From Alteribacter natronophilus (GTDB taxonomy: Bacteria > Bacillota > Bacilli > Bacillales > Salisediminibacteriaceae), in NCBI RefSeq assembly GCF_006007885.1, contig NZ_VCRO01000004.1, forward strand, positions 1 through 64,000: a DNA stretch of 64,000 nt, given 5' to 3'. The position numbers were made by a program, and so were the translations under genes. Positions 53,118-61,627 of the stretch are shown here, one piece after another. The notes below the pieces were generated by a model. That model was not told the DNA's origin. It did no database searches and saw nothing but the letters and a program-made list of their open reading frames with translations. The number at the start of each line of letters is the position of its first letter. The stretch's first letter is position 1.

Positions 53118-53822
53118 TTGATTACACAGGAGCAGATAAATATATTAGAAGAAAAATTACTTGAAATGAAGGAAGACCACAAACAACGGCTTGCTGGTGA
53201 AGAAACGGAAACAGACAGTGACAAGAGGCCGGAAGATACAGGCGAAATTTCAAATTATGATAACCATCCTGGTGACCAGGCAACTGAGCTGTTTGAAAGA
53301 GAAAAAGATGCAGCTATAAATAATCATGCACGTCATCAGCTGAATGAAGTGAAGAATGCATTAGAGGCGATAGAAGAAGGTGAATACGGAAAGTGTGAAG
53401 TTTGCGGAGACCCAATTCCGTTTGAACGTCTGGAAATAGTTCCTGAATCGGTAAAATGTGTAGAGCATGCCGAAGAGGCAAGCCGCGATAGAGATCGCCC
53501 AGTGGAAGAAGAGATACAAAGAGCTTCCCTGGAGGATGATTCGAAAAGCAAGGAGAGGGTTGCGTTTGACCGGGAGGATGCCTGGGAGTCGGTGAGTGAT
53601 CACGGTTCATCCCAATCACCTTCAGACTTTGTAAATTCAGAACGGCAGTACAATAACCCCAAGGGAGATTCAGAAAACGATTCCGGGGTTACGGAAGAAG
53701 TGGACGATGTTCCGGTTTCTGATATTGAAGGTAACGATACAGGCAGAACTTCCAGCAGGAAAGAGCATGAAGGCGGGTCCGGAAGCAGTTCAGACCTCGA
53801 AGACGACCCGAAAAAACGCTAG
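53118..53822 (+). CDS. YteA-like DksA/TraR zinc-finger protein
   Basis: A 234-residue soluble protein. The N-terminal coiled coil and NYDNHPGDQATELFEREKD block are typical of YteA sporulation-family proteins. The zinc motif CEVCGDPIPFERLEIVPESV ends in KCVEH, so the last ligand is histidine. The C-terminal ~110 residues are acidic, low complexity and probably disordered. Family members are DksA-like; the role in Bacillus is unclear. TTG 53118 follows GGAGG by seven bases. Confidence 0.82.
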   Translation: MITQEQINILEEKLLEMKEDHKQRLAGEETETDSDKRPEDTGEISNYDNHPGDQATELFEREKDAAINNHARHQLNEVKNALEAIEEGEYGKCEVCGDPIPFERLEIVPESVKCVEHAEEASRDRDRPVEEEIQRASLEDDSKSKERVAFDREDAWESVSDHGSSQSPSDFVNSERQYNNPKGDSENDSGVTEEVDDVPVSDIEGNDTGRTSSRKEHEGGSGSSSDLEDDPKKR

Positions 53823-53877
53823 GTTCAGTTTTCGTCCTGGACTTATCGGGTCTGAAAAATAATGAGTATTCATTTTT

Positions 53878-53903
53878 GAACACCTCCATGGTGTTCTTTT
53901 TTT
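53878..53903 (+). terminator. terminator of the YteA-like gene
   Basis: GAACACC / GGTGTTC stem, loop TCCAT, followed by seven T. Confidence 0.88.
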
Positions 53904-54056
53904 GATGGAAGTGAGAAGAACAAAGGGTTGATGCAGGAATATCACTGCATGACTGGTTAAAAAGGTATAAATAAAATCAAATAAGTGGGAAAAGGGCGGC
54001 TTTAGGCAGAATATATAAGTATGAGAATAAAAACTGAATATGGGGGAGATTCATCA

Positions 54057-55112
54057 GTGGAAACATTCTTAATCACTTTAACGTTAGTGGCTTTAGCGGG
54101 TGTGGGAGTCTTTTTTGTCTTGGCTTTTGTGAAAGGGAAAAGAATCAGACTCAGGAACTTTTTGAAATCAGGTGGCTGCCTGTTTGCACTTCTGGTTATA
54201 GCACTGATGGGAGCATGTGAAGAGCCTGCTGCTCAAGAGGATGCAGCTGCAGCTTCCGCGGAAGCAGAAGATCATGAAGCTGAAGAGAAGGCTAAACAGG
54301 AAGAAGATAAAAAAGCCGAGGAACAGGCACAGAAAGAGCTGGAAGAGCAAGAAGCTAAGGAGCAGGCGAAGAAAGAAGAGGAAGAGAAAGCCAAGATAGA
54401 AGAAGAGGAACGAAAGGCTAAAGAGGAAGAAGACCGTAAAGCTAAAGAGGAAGAGGAACGTAAAGCTAAAGAAGAGGAGGAACGAAAGGCTAAAGAGGAG
54501 GAAGAACGTAAAGCTAAAGAGGAAGAAGAACGTAAGGCTAAAGAGGAAGAGGAACGAAAGGCTAAAGAGGAAGAGGAACGAAAGGCTAAAGAGGAAGAGG
54601 AACGAAAGGCTAAAGAGGAAGAAGAGCGTAAAGCTAAAGAAGAGGAGGAACGTATAGCTAAAGAAGCTGAAAAAGCCAGCGTCACTGTCTCTCAGGAGCA
54701 GGCGGCTGATAAGGCTCAAGACTATTTGAGGTACATGGCATTTTCTAAATCAGGATTGATTGATCAATTAGAGTATGAGGGCTTTAGCAAAGCAGATGCC
54801 ACATACGGTGTGGAAAGTATCGCGGTTGACTGGCGGGAACAGGCAGTTATTAAAGCGCAAGACTATCTGGACTACATGGCATTTTCTAAATCAGGATTGA
54901 TCGATCAATTAGAGTATGAGGGCTTTAGCAAAGCAGATGCCACATACGGAGTGGAAAGTATCACGGTTGACTGGCGGGAACAAGCAGTTAATAAAGCTCA
55001 GGACTATCTTGATTACACTTCTTTTTCAAGACAGGGTTTAATTGATCAGTTGATTTATGAAGGGTTCAGCAAAGAGCACGCAACCTACGCTGTTGATCAG
55101 GTGGGTTTATAG
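54057..55112 (+). CDS. membrane protein with charged-helix stalk and three Ltp-type repeats
   Basis: A 351-residue protein: two N-terminal hydrophobic helices (about 2-24 and 40-53), the second ending LMGAC, so a lipid anchor is possible but the broken paralogue lacks this Cys. Then ~150 residues of E/K/R/A-rich sequence with ten exact 8-residue repeats (KAKEEEER), likely to form a long single alpha-helix. Three ~48-residue Ltp repeats end the protein (FSKSGLIDQLEYEGFSKADA twice, then FSRQGLIDQLIYEGFSKEHA). This places a tip of Ltp modules on a rigid rod outside the membrane (inference). GTG 54057 is chosen, eight bases after GGGGGAG. Confidence 0.8.
   Translation: METFLITLTLVALAGVGVFFVLAFVKGKRIRLRNFLKSGGCLFALLVIALMGACEEPAAQEDAAAASAEAEDHEAEEKAKQEEDKKAEEQAQKELEEQEAKEQAKKEEEEKAKIEEEERKAKEEEDRKAKEEEERKAKEEEERKAKEEEERKAKEEEERKAKEEEERKAKEEEERKAKEEEERKAKEEEERKAKEEEERIAKEAEKASVTVSQEQAADKAQDYLRYMAFSKSGLIDQLEYEGFSKADATYGVESIAVDWREQAVIKAQDYLDYMAFSKSGLIDQLEYEGFSKADATYGVESITVDWREQAVNKAQDYLDYTSFSRQGLIDQLIYEGFSKEHATYAVDQVGL
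54411..54650 (+). repeat. 24-bp minisatellite encoding the stalk
   Basis: Ten consecutive 24-bp units encode RKAKEEEE or RKAKEEED, with mainly synonymous differences (GAA/GAG, CGA/CGT, AAA/AAG). An eleventh is degenerate. Each unit is 8 codons, so copy-number changes keep the frame. Confidence 0.95.
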
Positions 55113-55121
55113 TAGATATAA

Positions 55122-55152
55122 AGAAGGGAGCAGCTATTTGCTGCTCCCTTAA
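55122..55152 (+). terminator. terminator of the stalk-Ltp gene
   Basis: AAGGGAGCAGC / TGCTGCTCCCTT stem, weak T run. Confidence 0.7.
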
Positions 55153-55248
55153 GTAATGGAGAATGGTTCTTATTATACCGTGACATGAACTGCCAACTTC
55201 TTTTTAAAAGGATTCCTTCTCCTCTTAAGAAACTATCTTCTCCTGAAC

Positions 55249-55359
55249 AGATGCCTCGGTGTACGTGAGCTGGCGCTGGACACAGCAGAATCAGCGGATC
55301 ATCTGATCGCCTATTATCAGAAGAGAGGGTATCGATTTGTTGAGCATAACGACTCCTAA
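55249..55359 (+). pseudogene. C-terminal remnant of a GNAT acetyltransferase gene
   Basis: 36 open codons read GVRELALDTAESADHLIAYY and then QKRGYRFVEHNDS to a stop, the last strand-helix-strand of a GNAT acetyltransferase. The upstream part is missing. Confidence 0.7.
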
Positions 55360-55486
55360 CTACCGCAGGTGATTTTAAGTAAGAAGCTTCGGCAGGGCTG
55401 TAAGTGAATTTGGTTATGAAAAGCGTACACTAAGTGGCGGCTCACGATCGCCTTCACCAGGTTCATATGTCTCACAATGAAAATAA

Positions 55487-55521
55487 CCCCCTATGCTAAT
55501 AGCGTAAGCGCAGGGGGAGTC
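55487..55521. terminator. hairpin before the 543-residue gene end
   Basis: CCCCCTATGC / GCGCAGGGGG stem, followed by AGTCTTA. With the remnant above it accounts for the 466-bp gap 55113-55578. Confidence 0.5.
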
Positions 55522-55578
55522 TTAGCCAGACACCTGTCATTATCCGACGGGTACATTTTCATATGACAAAAATTATCC

Positions 55579-57186
55579 CTATTGCTTTTTTGTAAACAGG
55601 ATTGCATGACCCCAGATAATGTCAAAGGGAGCTGAAGCGACTTTGGTTTTTTGATTGACATAATTTCTTATGACTACGAAAGCATCTTGATTGTTGTCAA
55701 TCCCATAGGCTGATCCCTGAGGGTTGCCGGTACTGTAAGGTATGATGATTTCGTTGCCTTCTGTGGTGTTTCTGGACAATTTTGCTACATAATAGTACTT
55801 GTCGTTTTTATACCATTCAGGAAAATATTCATCGGCGGGATACTGCAGTTCATTTGTAAACGCGGTTCCTGCAACGCCGTTCCAGAGTTCATCTCCGTAG
55901 AAACTGAGGTTGATATACGTGGCAAATCCCGTTTGGGTGTTGTTGACACCGTATATGATCACAAAATCATCATCGGTGGCTAATTGAAAGGTTTCCGATT
56001 TAACGTAGATCGTGTCTCTGTTATCGATCCAGACATTAACATCCTGTAATATTCCCTCGTAGGCATCAGGGATGGCGAGATTTAACTCCAGATCCACAAT
56101 GTCATAGTCCGGATCTCCGTACTTACGGATAATTTGATTTCTCAGATAATCCACGGTATCCCTGGCATTGGGAACAACCTGGAATTCAGTCGTACCTGTC
56201 TCCCTTATTCTGAGCGCCGGTATGGGCCAGGGGTTTACAGCAGGATAGGGTTTTTCAGGGGTAATGCGTAACACGGTAAAATACCTTTCAAGATGATTAA
56301 TATAATCCCAGCCCGTATCAGGGTTTTCAAAGAGTGCAGCTCTCATGACAAACATAAAGTGATCTTTGCCACTTTCCAGCCCTGTTCTGACCAGACCTCC
56401 AGGGATAATATCACTGTTCATGATACCCGTGTTAAAGCCTGATTCAGCAAGTGCATGACGCATCTGCTGATCGATGGCCTGATCTGCAGTGGTTATGACA
56501 ATGGTGGAACTGTCGTTGGGATTGCCGGGGCTTCCGTAAGGTGTACGATCAGTCCAGATAAAGTTGTTACTTATCTGATCCCCCAAACTGGCACCGATAA
56601 AATGATAAAACCCAGTATGCTGATCCCCTGTTGTAACTGTGTCACTGTAGTCCTTGGCAGGTTTATTTTCAACAAACGAGAGGTAACTTCTGAAACTGAA
56701 GTAAACTGTCGGAGGCGGCGTCTGTCCGATTAATACAATGGCCTCGTCAGGACGGAGCTTATAGTTAACGCCCGGTTCTATATAATCAAGGTTCGCTGGA
56801 TAATTTTGCGGATCTTCAGGATTGTAACCTTTTGGTGGTCTCTGCCCGGGAGACGGTTCCTGATTTGGTGCCGGGGGAAGGAGGTAGGCCGCATAGGGTG
56901 CTCCTACAATATTCCCGAAAGCCGTGCTGACTTTACCTTCACTGGCCAGCTGCAGGATATCAATATATCGCAACGTTCCTTCCTGAACAATAAAGCCTCT
57001 TTCTTCCAATGTCGAAATGAAATTCGTTATACCGTCTTCTTCATTGAAGGCGTGGTTATAGGCAGGTGTGCGCCCCCAGTGAGAAAAATACGGGTATGTT
57101 CTGTAAGTATTATACATATCAGGTGAGTGATAGAGTGGCGGGTTAAAGCTGTAAGGGTGAAAGAAGGGGTTATAGACGTTAGACAT
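55579..57186 (-). CDS. unrecognised 535-residue protein with Tyr/Pro/His-rich N-terminus
   Basis: Not recognised. The first ~45 residues are rich in Tyr, Pro, His and Asn (NPFFHPYSFNPPLYHSPDMY), like spore-coat proteins. Then comes a soluble alpha/beta region (50-330) and a beta-rich second half. There is no signal peptide or membrane helix. An upstream minus-strand gene 63 bases away is probably in the same operon. The start is uncertain: ATG 57186 (MSNVYNPF) has a weak AAGGGA; ATG 57210 would add eight residues. A coat or crust role in spores is one possibility. Confidence 0.6.
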   Translation of the reverse strand: MSNVYNPFFHPYSFNPPLYHSPDMYNTYRTYPYFSHWGRTPAYNHAFNEEDGITNFISTLEERGFIVQEGTLRYIDILQLASEGKVSTAFGNIVGAPYAAYLLPPAPNQEPSPGQRPPKGYNPEDPQNYPANLDYIEPGVNYKLRPDEAIVLIGQTPPPTVYFSFRSYLSFVENKPAKDYSDTVTTGDQHTGFYHFIGASLGDQISNNFIWTDRTPYGSPGNPNDSSTIVITTADQAIDQQMRHALAESGFNTGIMNSDIIPGGLVRTGLESGKDHFMFVMRAALFENPDTGWDYINHLERYFTVLRITPEKPYPAVNPWPIPALRIRETGTTEFQVVPNARDTVDYLRNQIIRKYGDPDYDIVDLELNLAIPDAYEGILQDVNVWIDNRDTIYVKSETFQLATDDDFVIIYGVNNTQTGFATYINLSFYGDELWNGVAGTAFTNELQYPADEYFPEWYKNDKYYYVAKLSRNTTEGNEIIIPYSTGNPQGSAYGIDNNQDAFVVIRNYVNQKTKVASAPFDIIWGHAILFTKKQ

Positions 57187-57249
57187 TCGGCTCATTCCCT
57201 TCATAGGCATGCCGCTCTTAACAGCAGCTAATTAAACCGGGTATCTATC

Positions 57250-57555
57250 TCAATAAAGCAGCAGTAAAGTAATAACGAGCAGTTCATAAAGAACAAGATA
57301 GATTATAAAATCATCGTAACTGCGGCCATACCATTCAGGGTGATCTGCACGAAGGTATAACAGTCCTCTATCACAGTTAACGATTGTTCCTTCGTAAACC
57401 AATCCATCAATCGTCTGGACTCTGACTCTCTGATTCATAAATCGACTGCATATGTTTTGCAGATGTTCACGAAGTGGTATCAACTGCTGAACCAGATAAG
57501 GATCTGCCTGATACAGAACCTGTGACTGCGGTGTGCCGGGGACATGGTAATGCAA
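57250..57555 (-). CDS. small protein with LSM-like segment and hydrophobic tail
   Basis: A 101-residue protein. Residues ~40-75 (NQRVRVQTIDGLVYEGTIVN) resemble the Sm/LSM-like modules of small Bacillus spore or coat proteins; the C-terminal 20 residues are hydrophobic (DDFIIYLVLYELLVITLLLL). TTG 57555 is chosen, eight bases after GAGGTGG. It probably forms an operon with the 535-residue gene behind it. Confidence 0.6.
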   Translation of the reverse strand: MHYHVPGTPQSQVLYQADPYLVQQLIPLREHLQNICSRFMNQRVRVQTIDGLVYEGTIVNCDRGLLYLRADHPEWYGRSYDDFIIYLVLYELLVITLLLLY

Positions 57556-58032
57556 TGTTAATCCCACCTCATTTGTTTTGTAGTATTCAGGTTTATTTTA
57601 TTCCTTCACATATTTGTACTATGCCTCTTTTATGTTTTTACGGCAGGACGGTGAATGAGTGTTTAAAGTAACGAAATAGGTGCCTGTCACTACCCGGTAT
57701 TTGGCGAATACATATATTGTACTCCCTGGTTGTTTTCCTTTAATACTTACCATGTACTAACAACACCTGTTGCTGTAAGATGGTAATTACATGAACTTTA
57801 TTTCATTTTAAGTAATAATCAAAATATGAAAAATGGTATGGTTTCTTTCTTATTTCATCTATTTTACTGAGTGGAATTGGTATTATTAATCGGAGTTCCC
57901 GAACTTTAAACTCAGAGGCTTTTCTGTAAGAATAATTAAACGACAGATTCCTTTATAAAGAGAAAATGAATGGTTCCCTAAAGTGAACTTTATATGAATG
58001 CTGCTATCATAATAGAAAAGGCGTGAGTTAAA
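57556..58032. other. AT-rich 477-bp gap
   Basis: Holds the divergent promoters of the minus-strand pair and the RsbR-like gene. It also has the phrase GGTGCCTGTCACTACCCGG (57679-57697), related to CACCTGTCATTATCCGACGGG-like text at 55529; such phrases recur between genes in Bacillaceae. No ORF or RNA recognised. Confidence 0.5.
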
Positions 58033-58845
58033 GTGAGTTTATTAGTTTTCACTAAGTATATAAGATCAAACAGAGAAGCTCTGGCTAAAGAAATTGTAGA
58101 CGCCGTAATACAAAGAATGAAACTGGATATACCGAAATGGGAGGAAGACCAGGCAGTTACAATGTATGTTGAGCTTTTAGGCTTTTTGGCGGAATCGATT
58201 GATGAAGAATTAAGTGAGGTGCCGTCCAGTCTTATTGAGTGGAGTAAGAAAAATGCTGAGATGCAGGTTACTGCTGAAGGTCGAATATCCGAGATTGTTC
58301 TCCGGTATCCCCCTACAAGAGAGGTTTTTAGCGACTTAATAACAGGAATTAGTTTAGAGCTTGATTTATCCTTAAGAGAACACACAAAAATTTTGAAAAA
58401 AATAAATTCTTTTTTAGATGTGAGCCTGACGGAAACTTGTATAACCTATGAATGTCTTATGGAAAGATATAAGGCAGACAAATTAAAAGAAATACTGAAA
58501 CTTTCAGCGCCTATTGTTCCAGTCAAAGAGGATATAGTAATTATCCCTCTAATTGGAAGGATTGATGAAAAATGCGCTGAACATATAATGGAAAATGTAA
58601 TCCCTAAGGTTTCCAGCATGAAAATAAAGCATGTAATAGCTGATTTTTCCGGAGCTTTGACAATCGATTCCTATAGTGCAGAGGCTCTTCATCGAATAGG
58701 AGGGGCGCTTCGTTTAATGGGTATTAATGTTGTAAGTGCCGGTCTGCGGAGTGATACAGTTTTGAACGTTATTGACAGTACGATTGATTTAGCTGCCATA
58801 AAAACTTATGCAGACGTGAAACACGCTTTAGAAAACATTGATTAG
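58033..58845 (+). CDS. RsbR-like STAS-domain protein
   Basis: A 270-residue protein with an all-helical N-domain (1-145), as in RsbR co-antagonists, and a C-terminal STAS domain (about 155-265: IIPLIGRIDEKCAEHIMENV, HVIADFSGALTIDSYSAEAL, and RLMGINVVSAGLRSDTVLNV). Family members build the stressosome that controls sigma-B or other outputs. The phosphorylatable positions are Ser/Thr-containing (DFSG; RSDT), but no kinase (RsbT) gene is near. GTG start with a poor ribosome-binding site. Confidence 0.82.
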   Translation: MSLLVFTKYIRSNREALAKEIVDAVIQRMKLDIPKWEEDQAVTMYVELLGFLAESIDEELSEVPSSLIEWSKKNAEMQVTAEGRISEIVLRYPPTREVFSDLITGISLELDLSLREHTKILKKINSFLDVSLTETCITYECLMERYKADKLKEILKLSAPIVPVKEDIVIIPLIGRIDEKCAEHIMENVIPKVSSMKIKHVIADFSGALTIDSYSAEALHRIGGALRLMGINVVSAGLRSDTVLNVIDSTIDLAAIKTYADVKHALENID

Positions 58846-58893
58846 TCCCCGCAATCTTACAATCTGATTTTTAAATAAAGAAGTCCTTCTGCA

Positions 58894-58923
58894 GGAGCTG
58901 TTTAAAACTACAGCTCTTTTTTT
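58894..58923 (+). terminator. terminator of the RsbR-like gene
   Basis: GGAGCTGT / ACAGCTC stem followed by eight T. Confidence 0.88.
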
Positions 58924-59067
58924 GATGCCACAGAATTGAGTTAAGCCCAAAATAATGATTAGAATAATATTATAGATTAAATGTAAAAATACAGGAAACA
59001 CTGAGTTGATGTTATAAAGTTAATGATGCGGTAGATTATAACTTTTTTAAAATTAGGAGGAATTCTA

Positions 59068-59901
59068 ATGAGTTTAAAAATCGGATTTGTAGGACTGGGA
59101 GCCATGGGCTTTCCAATGGCAGTTAATTTAAAGAAAGCCGGTTTTGAAGTGATAGCCTATGACGCTTTCAAAGGGGTGTATGAAAAGGCAAACGATGCTG
59201 GAATAAAAATGGCAGAAACTTTAAAAGAGGTAGCAGAACAAGCTGACGAAGCGATCATTTCAATGGTTCGTGACTATGAACAAAATGTTGACATCATTTT
59301 TGGAGAAGGTGGTCTATTATCTGCCCAGCCAAAAGATAAAACAATTATTGTTATGAGTACTCTCGACCCTGATACAATGAATGAATTAGGTAAGAAAGTC
59401 GATGAAGAAAGTGAATTAAAAATAATTTCTGCTTCGGTAAGTGGTGGGGTTTCAGGTGCTCAAGCTGGTACATTATCAATAATGACATCAGGTTCTGAGG
59501 CAATCGTGGATCATTTAAAGGGATACTTTGATGCGATAGGGTCCCATACGTTCTACTACGGTAATAAACCAGGTAACAGCGAGGCGGCAAAATTAATTAA
59601 CAATATGATTCTGGGTATTAACATAAATGCAGTAGCTGAAGGGCTTAAATTAGCGGATAAATATGACTTGCCTGAGGAAGAGATATTAAACTTACTTCAA
59701 GTAAGTACAGGTGACAGCTGGGTAGTCCGAAATTGGAACTATATTTCTGACTGGACTGCAGATACCGAATTAGGCGTTCTAATTACAGACTTAAAAGCAT
59801 CTTACAACGAAGGACTTAAACACAATGTCACATTACCTTTCAATGCCTTATCATCTACACAGTTATTTGACTCTATGGGAAAAGAAAAACCCAAAGCCTG
59901 A
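59068..59901 (+). CDS. 3-hydroxyisobutyrate dehydrogenase-family oxidoreductase
   Basis: A 277-residue beta-hydroxyacid dehydrogenase: NAD(P) motif IGFVGLGAMGFPMAVNL (5-21), substrate loop SASVSGGVSGAQAGTLSIM, and the catalytic lysine in EAAKLINNMILG. Substrates of this family include hydroxyisobutyrate, tartronate semialdehyde and glyoxylate; the exact one is unknown. It is AT-rich and stands alone. TAGGAGG precedes the ATG. Confidence 0.88.
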   Translation: MSLKIGFVGLGAMGFPMAVNLKKAGFEVIAYDAFKGVYEKANDAGIKMAETLKEVAEQADEAIISMVRDYEQNVDIIFGEGGLLSAQPKDKTIIVMSTLDPDTMNELGKKVDEESELKIISASVSGGVSGAQAGTLSIMTSGSEAIVDHLKGYFDAIGSHTFYYGNKPGNSEAAKLINNMILGININAVAEGLKLADKYDLPEEEILNLLQVSTGDSWVVRNWNYISDWTADTELGVLITDLKASYNEGLKHNVTLPFNALSSTQLFDSMGKEKPKA

Positions 59902-59917
59902 TAATTGTTTAAAGTAA

Positions 59918-60091
59918 TCAATTGTTGTACAACGAGTTCGTTAGGGAGAGAACAAATTTATAATGATCTCGAATTAAAGTCTTCAGCTTAAGGACGATTT
60001 TGCTTAGTTTCTTTTCACAAGAGCTTAACGAAGCAAAAGCAATCACCGCATTATAAATTACCTTGTGCTCCTCATCGAGTTCTTCATACAT
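59918..60091 (-). CDS. possible 57-residue protein or gene fragment
   Basis: An open frame of 57 codons, beginning MYEELDEEHKVIYNAVIAFA and ending LTNSLYNN. It is helical and mixed-charge. No clear ribosome-binding site, and the frame is open further upstream, so it may be the tail of a lost gene. Not recognised. Confidence 0.3.
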   Translation of the reverse strand: MYEELDEEHKVIYNAVIAFASLSSCEKKLSKIVLKLKTLIRDHYKFVLSLTNSLYNN

Positions 60092-60196
60092 CGGTGAGGC
60101 TTTTTCCGGGTCAGGTCTTCTTCTGAATGAATGTTTAAAGTAACCCTCAAAGTGAAAAAGCTCCCTTACAAGTACGAGAGAAGGGGGTTTTTTGTC

Positions 60197-61327
60197 ATGC
60201 CGGGAAACTACTATTTCAGTAACACTTATGAAGAGTCACGCGCCGGGTTCCGGGAGAAGCTGAGCGAAGTGAAGAGGTACTGGCCGGATGCAGGGCTTGA
60301 GACATACTATATTGGAAGCAGGGAAGATGACAATACGACCGATATTATTGCGGCGGATGCAATAGAGGAAACAAAGGATTTAATTATTATCACTACAGGA
60401 GAACACGGTGTTGAAGGGTTTACAGGGAGCGCTGTTCTGCAGCTCTTTATTGAGGAATATCTGCCTGAAATCAACCATAAAACCACGGGGATACGCCTTG
60501 TGCATGCCGTGAACCCGTGGGGGATGAGGAATTTCAGGAGAGTGACAGAGAGTAACATAGATTTAAACCGCAATTATATTAAGAACTGGGGAGAGGTGAC
60601 GGGAAGCGTAGATCAGACATATGCCCGGGAGAAGGAACTGTTTGTCCCCGCTGAACCGCTTGAAAACGTAAGGTCCTGTAAAGAGGAATTACATTCACGT
60701 TTAAACGAGGCGTTCACAACGGAAGAGCTGGCAGACTTCAAGGACACCCCCTCCGGTCAGCATGAGTATAGGACCGGTGTCTTTTATGGGGGGAAAGACT
60801 GGGACGAACCGGCTCAGGAGTTGAAGAGCAGGTATTTAAACTGGGTGAGGGAATACGATCATCCCCTGCACATGGATATCCACTCCGGCGGCGGTCCAAA
60901 AGACGAACTGACGTTGATATTTACAGAAGCCGAGAGCCGGAGCGAAGACCGGCTGCAGGAAGACCTTTCGTATTCACATGTGATGAAATCAGCCAGTGAA
61001 GACATCTACGGTGATTCAAATCTTTATATGCAGGAAAGGGTCCAGGAAGACTTTCCCGGTAAAAAAACGGTGGTATGTTTATTCGAATTCGGGACGATCG
61101 GAGAGTCAGTGAATGATCTCATTTTCTGCACCCGGACGATGATCAACGAAAACCGTCTTTATTTTCAGGGCGCACGTAAAAAAGAAGTGAGGGAAGAGGT
61201 GAACATGGATTTTGCGCGGCTGTTTTACCCTTCCAGGGAAGAGTGGAGAAAACAGGTGATCGATAAAGGAAGAGAAGGCCTTGAAGCGGTGCTGCGAAGT
61301 GAAAACATCCAGGTGGAATCTGGTTAA
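60197..61327 (+). CDS. M14-like zinc peptidase (DUF2817)
   Basis: A 376-residue protein related to the M14 carboxypeptidases. Zinc ligands are likely His70 and Glu73 (GEHGVEG) and the His of LHMDIHSGGG; substrate-side NPWGMRNFRRVTESNIDLNRN and a late Glu in LFEFGTIGE match the family plan. No signal peptide, so a cytoplasmic peptidase or amidase is likely. ATG 60197 follows AAGGGGG. Its 3' 230 bp plus terminator are repeated almost exactly at 63374-63714 and, decayed, at 50296-50478. Confidence 0.8.
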   Translation: MPGNYYFSNTYEESRAGFREKLSEVKRYWPDAGLETYYIGSREDDNTTDIIAADAIEETKDLIIITTGEHGVEGFTGSAVLQLFIEEYLPEINHKTTGIRLVHAVNPWGMRNFRRVTESNIDLNRNYIKNWGEVTGSVDQTYAREKELFVPAEPLENVRSCKEELHSRLNEAFTTEELADFKDTPSGQHEYRTGVFYGGKDWDEPAQELKSRYLNWVREYDHPLHMDIHSGGGPKDELTLIFTEAESRSEDRLQEDLSYSHVMKSASEDIYGDSNLYMQERVQEDFPGKKTVVCLFEFGTIGESVNDLIFCTRTMINENRLYFQGARKKEVREEVNMDFARLFYPSREEWRKQVIDKGREGLEAVLRSENIQVESG

Positions 61328-61436
61328 AGGCCAAGAATTGAAAAATGATACAACGAAGGTTTCCCGTTAGTTCACTGAACTTTTGGGAAGCCTTTTTTTC
61401 ATTTGCTGCATACAGGAGGGGTTTACAGGGGGGGAT
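61096..61436. repeat. 341-bp direct repeat, left copy
   Basis: It covers the last 77 codons of the peptidase gene, its stop and its terminator, and ends in a G run. The right copy (63374-63714) differs at only scattered bases up to the terminator and by a few more after it. Confidence 0.95.
61356..61399 (+). terminator. terminator of the peptidase gene
   Basis: AAGGTTTCCC / GGGAAGCCTT stem with a loop that itself can pair (AGTTC-ACT-GAACT), followed by seven T. Confidence 0.88.
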
Positions 61437-61627
61437 TTATTTCTCAAAATCCACCGTAAAGAGATCGTGCAACAGGTTCCACAATAAGCAACCTGAAAAA
61501 GAGTGTGTTATAAATAAACAGTTATGAGAGAATAATAGATAGTAATATTTCCGTGAACTGGTTGTTGGACCGCTGAAAAAACGTTGCTGTTTAATATTGT
61601 AAAAAAACTTATTAGGAGTCAGATAAT
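61437..61627. other. upstream region of rnjA
   Basis: An AT-rich 191-bp gap. I see no clear promoter pair or structure beyond the AGGAG site at the end. Confidence 0.5.

Noticed and set aside
54168-54719. Minus-strand Leu/Phe/Ser-rich ORFs
   Set aside because: Reverse reading of the 24-bp KEEEER minisatellite.
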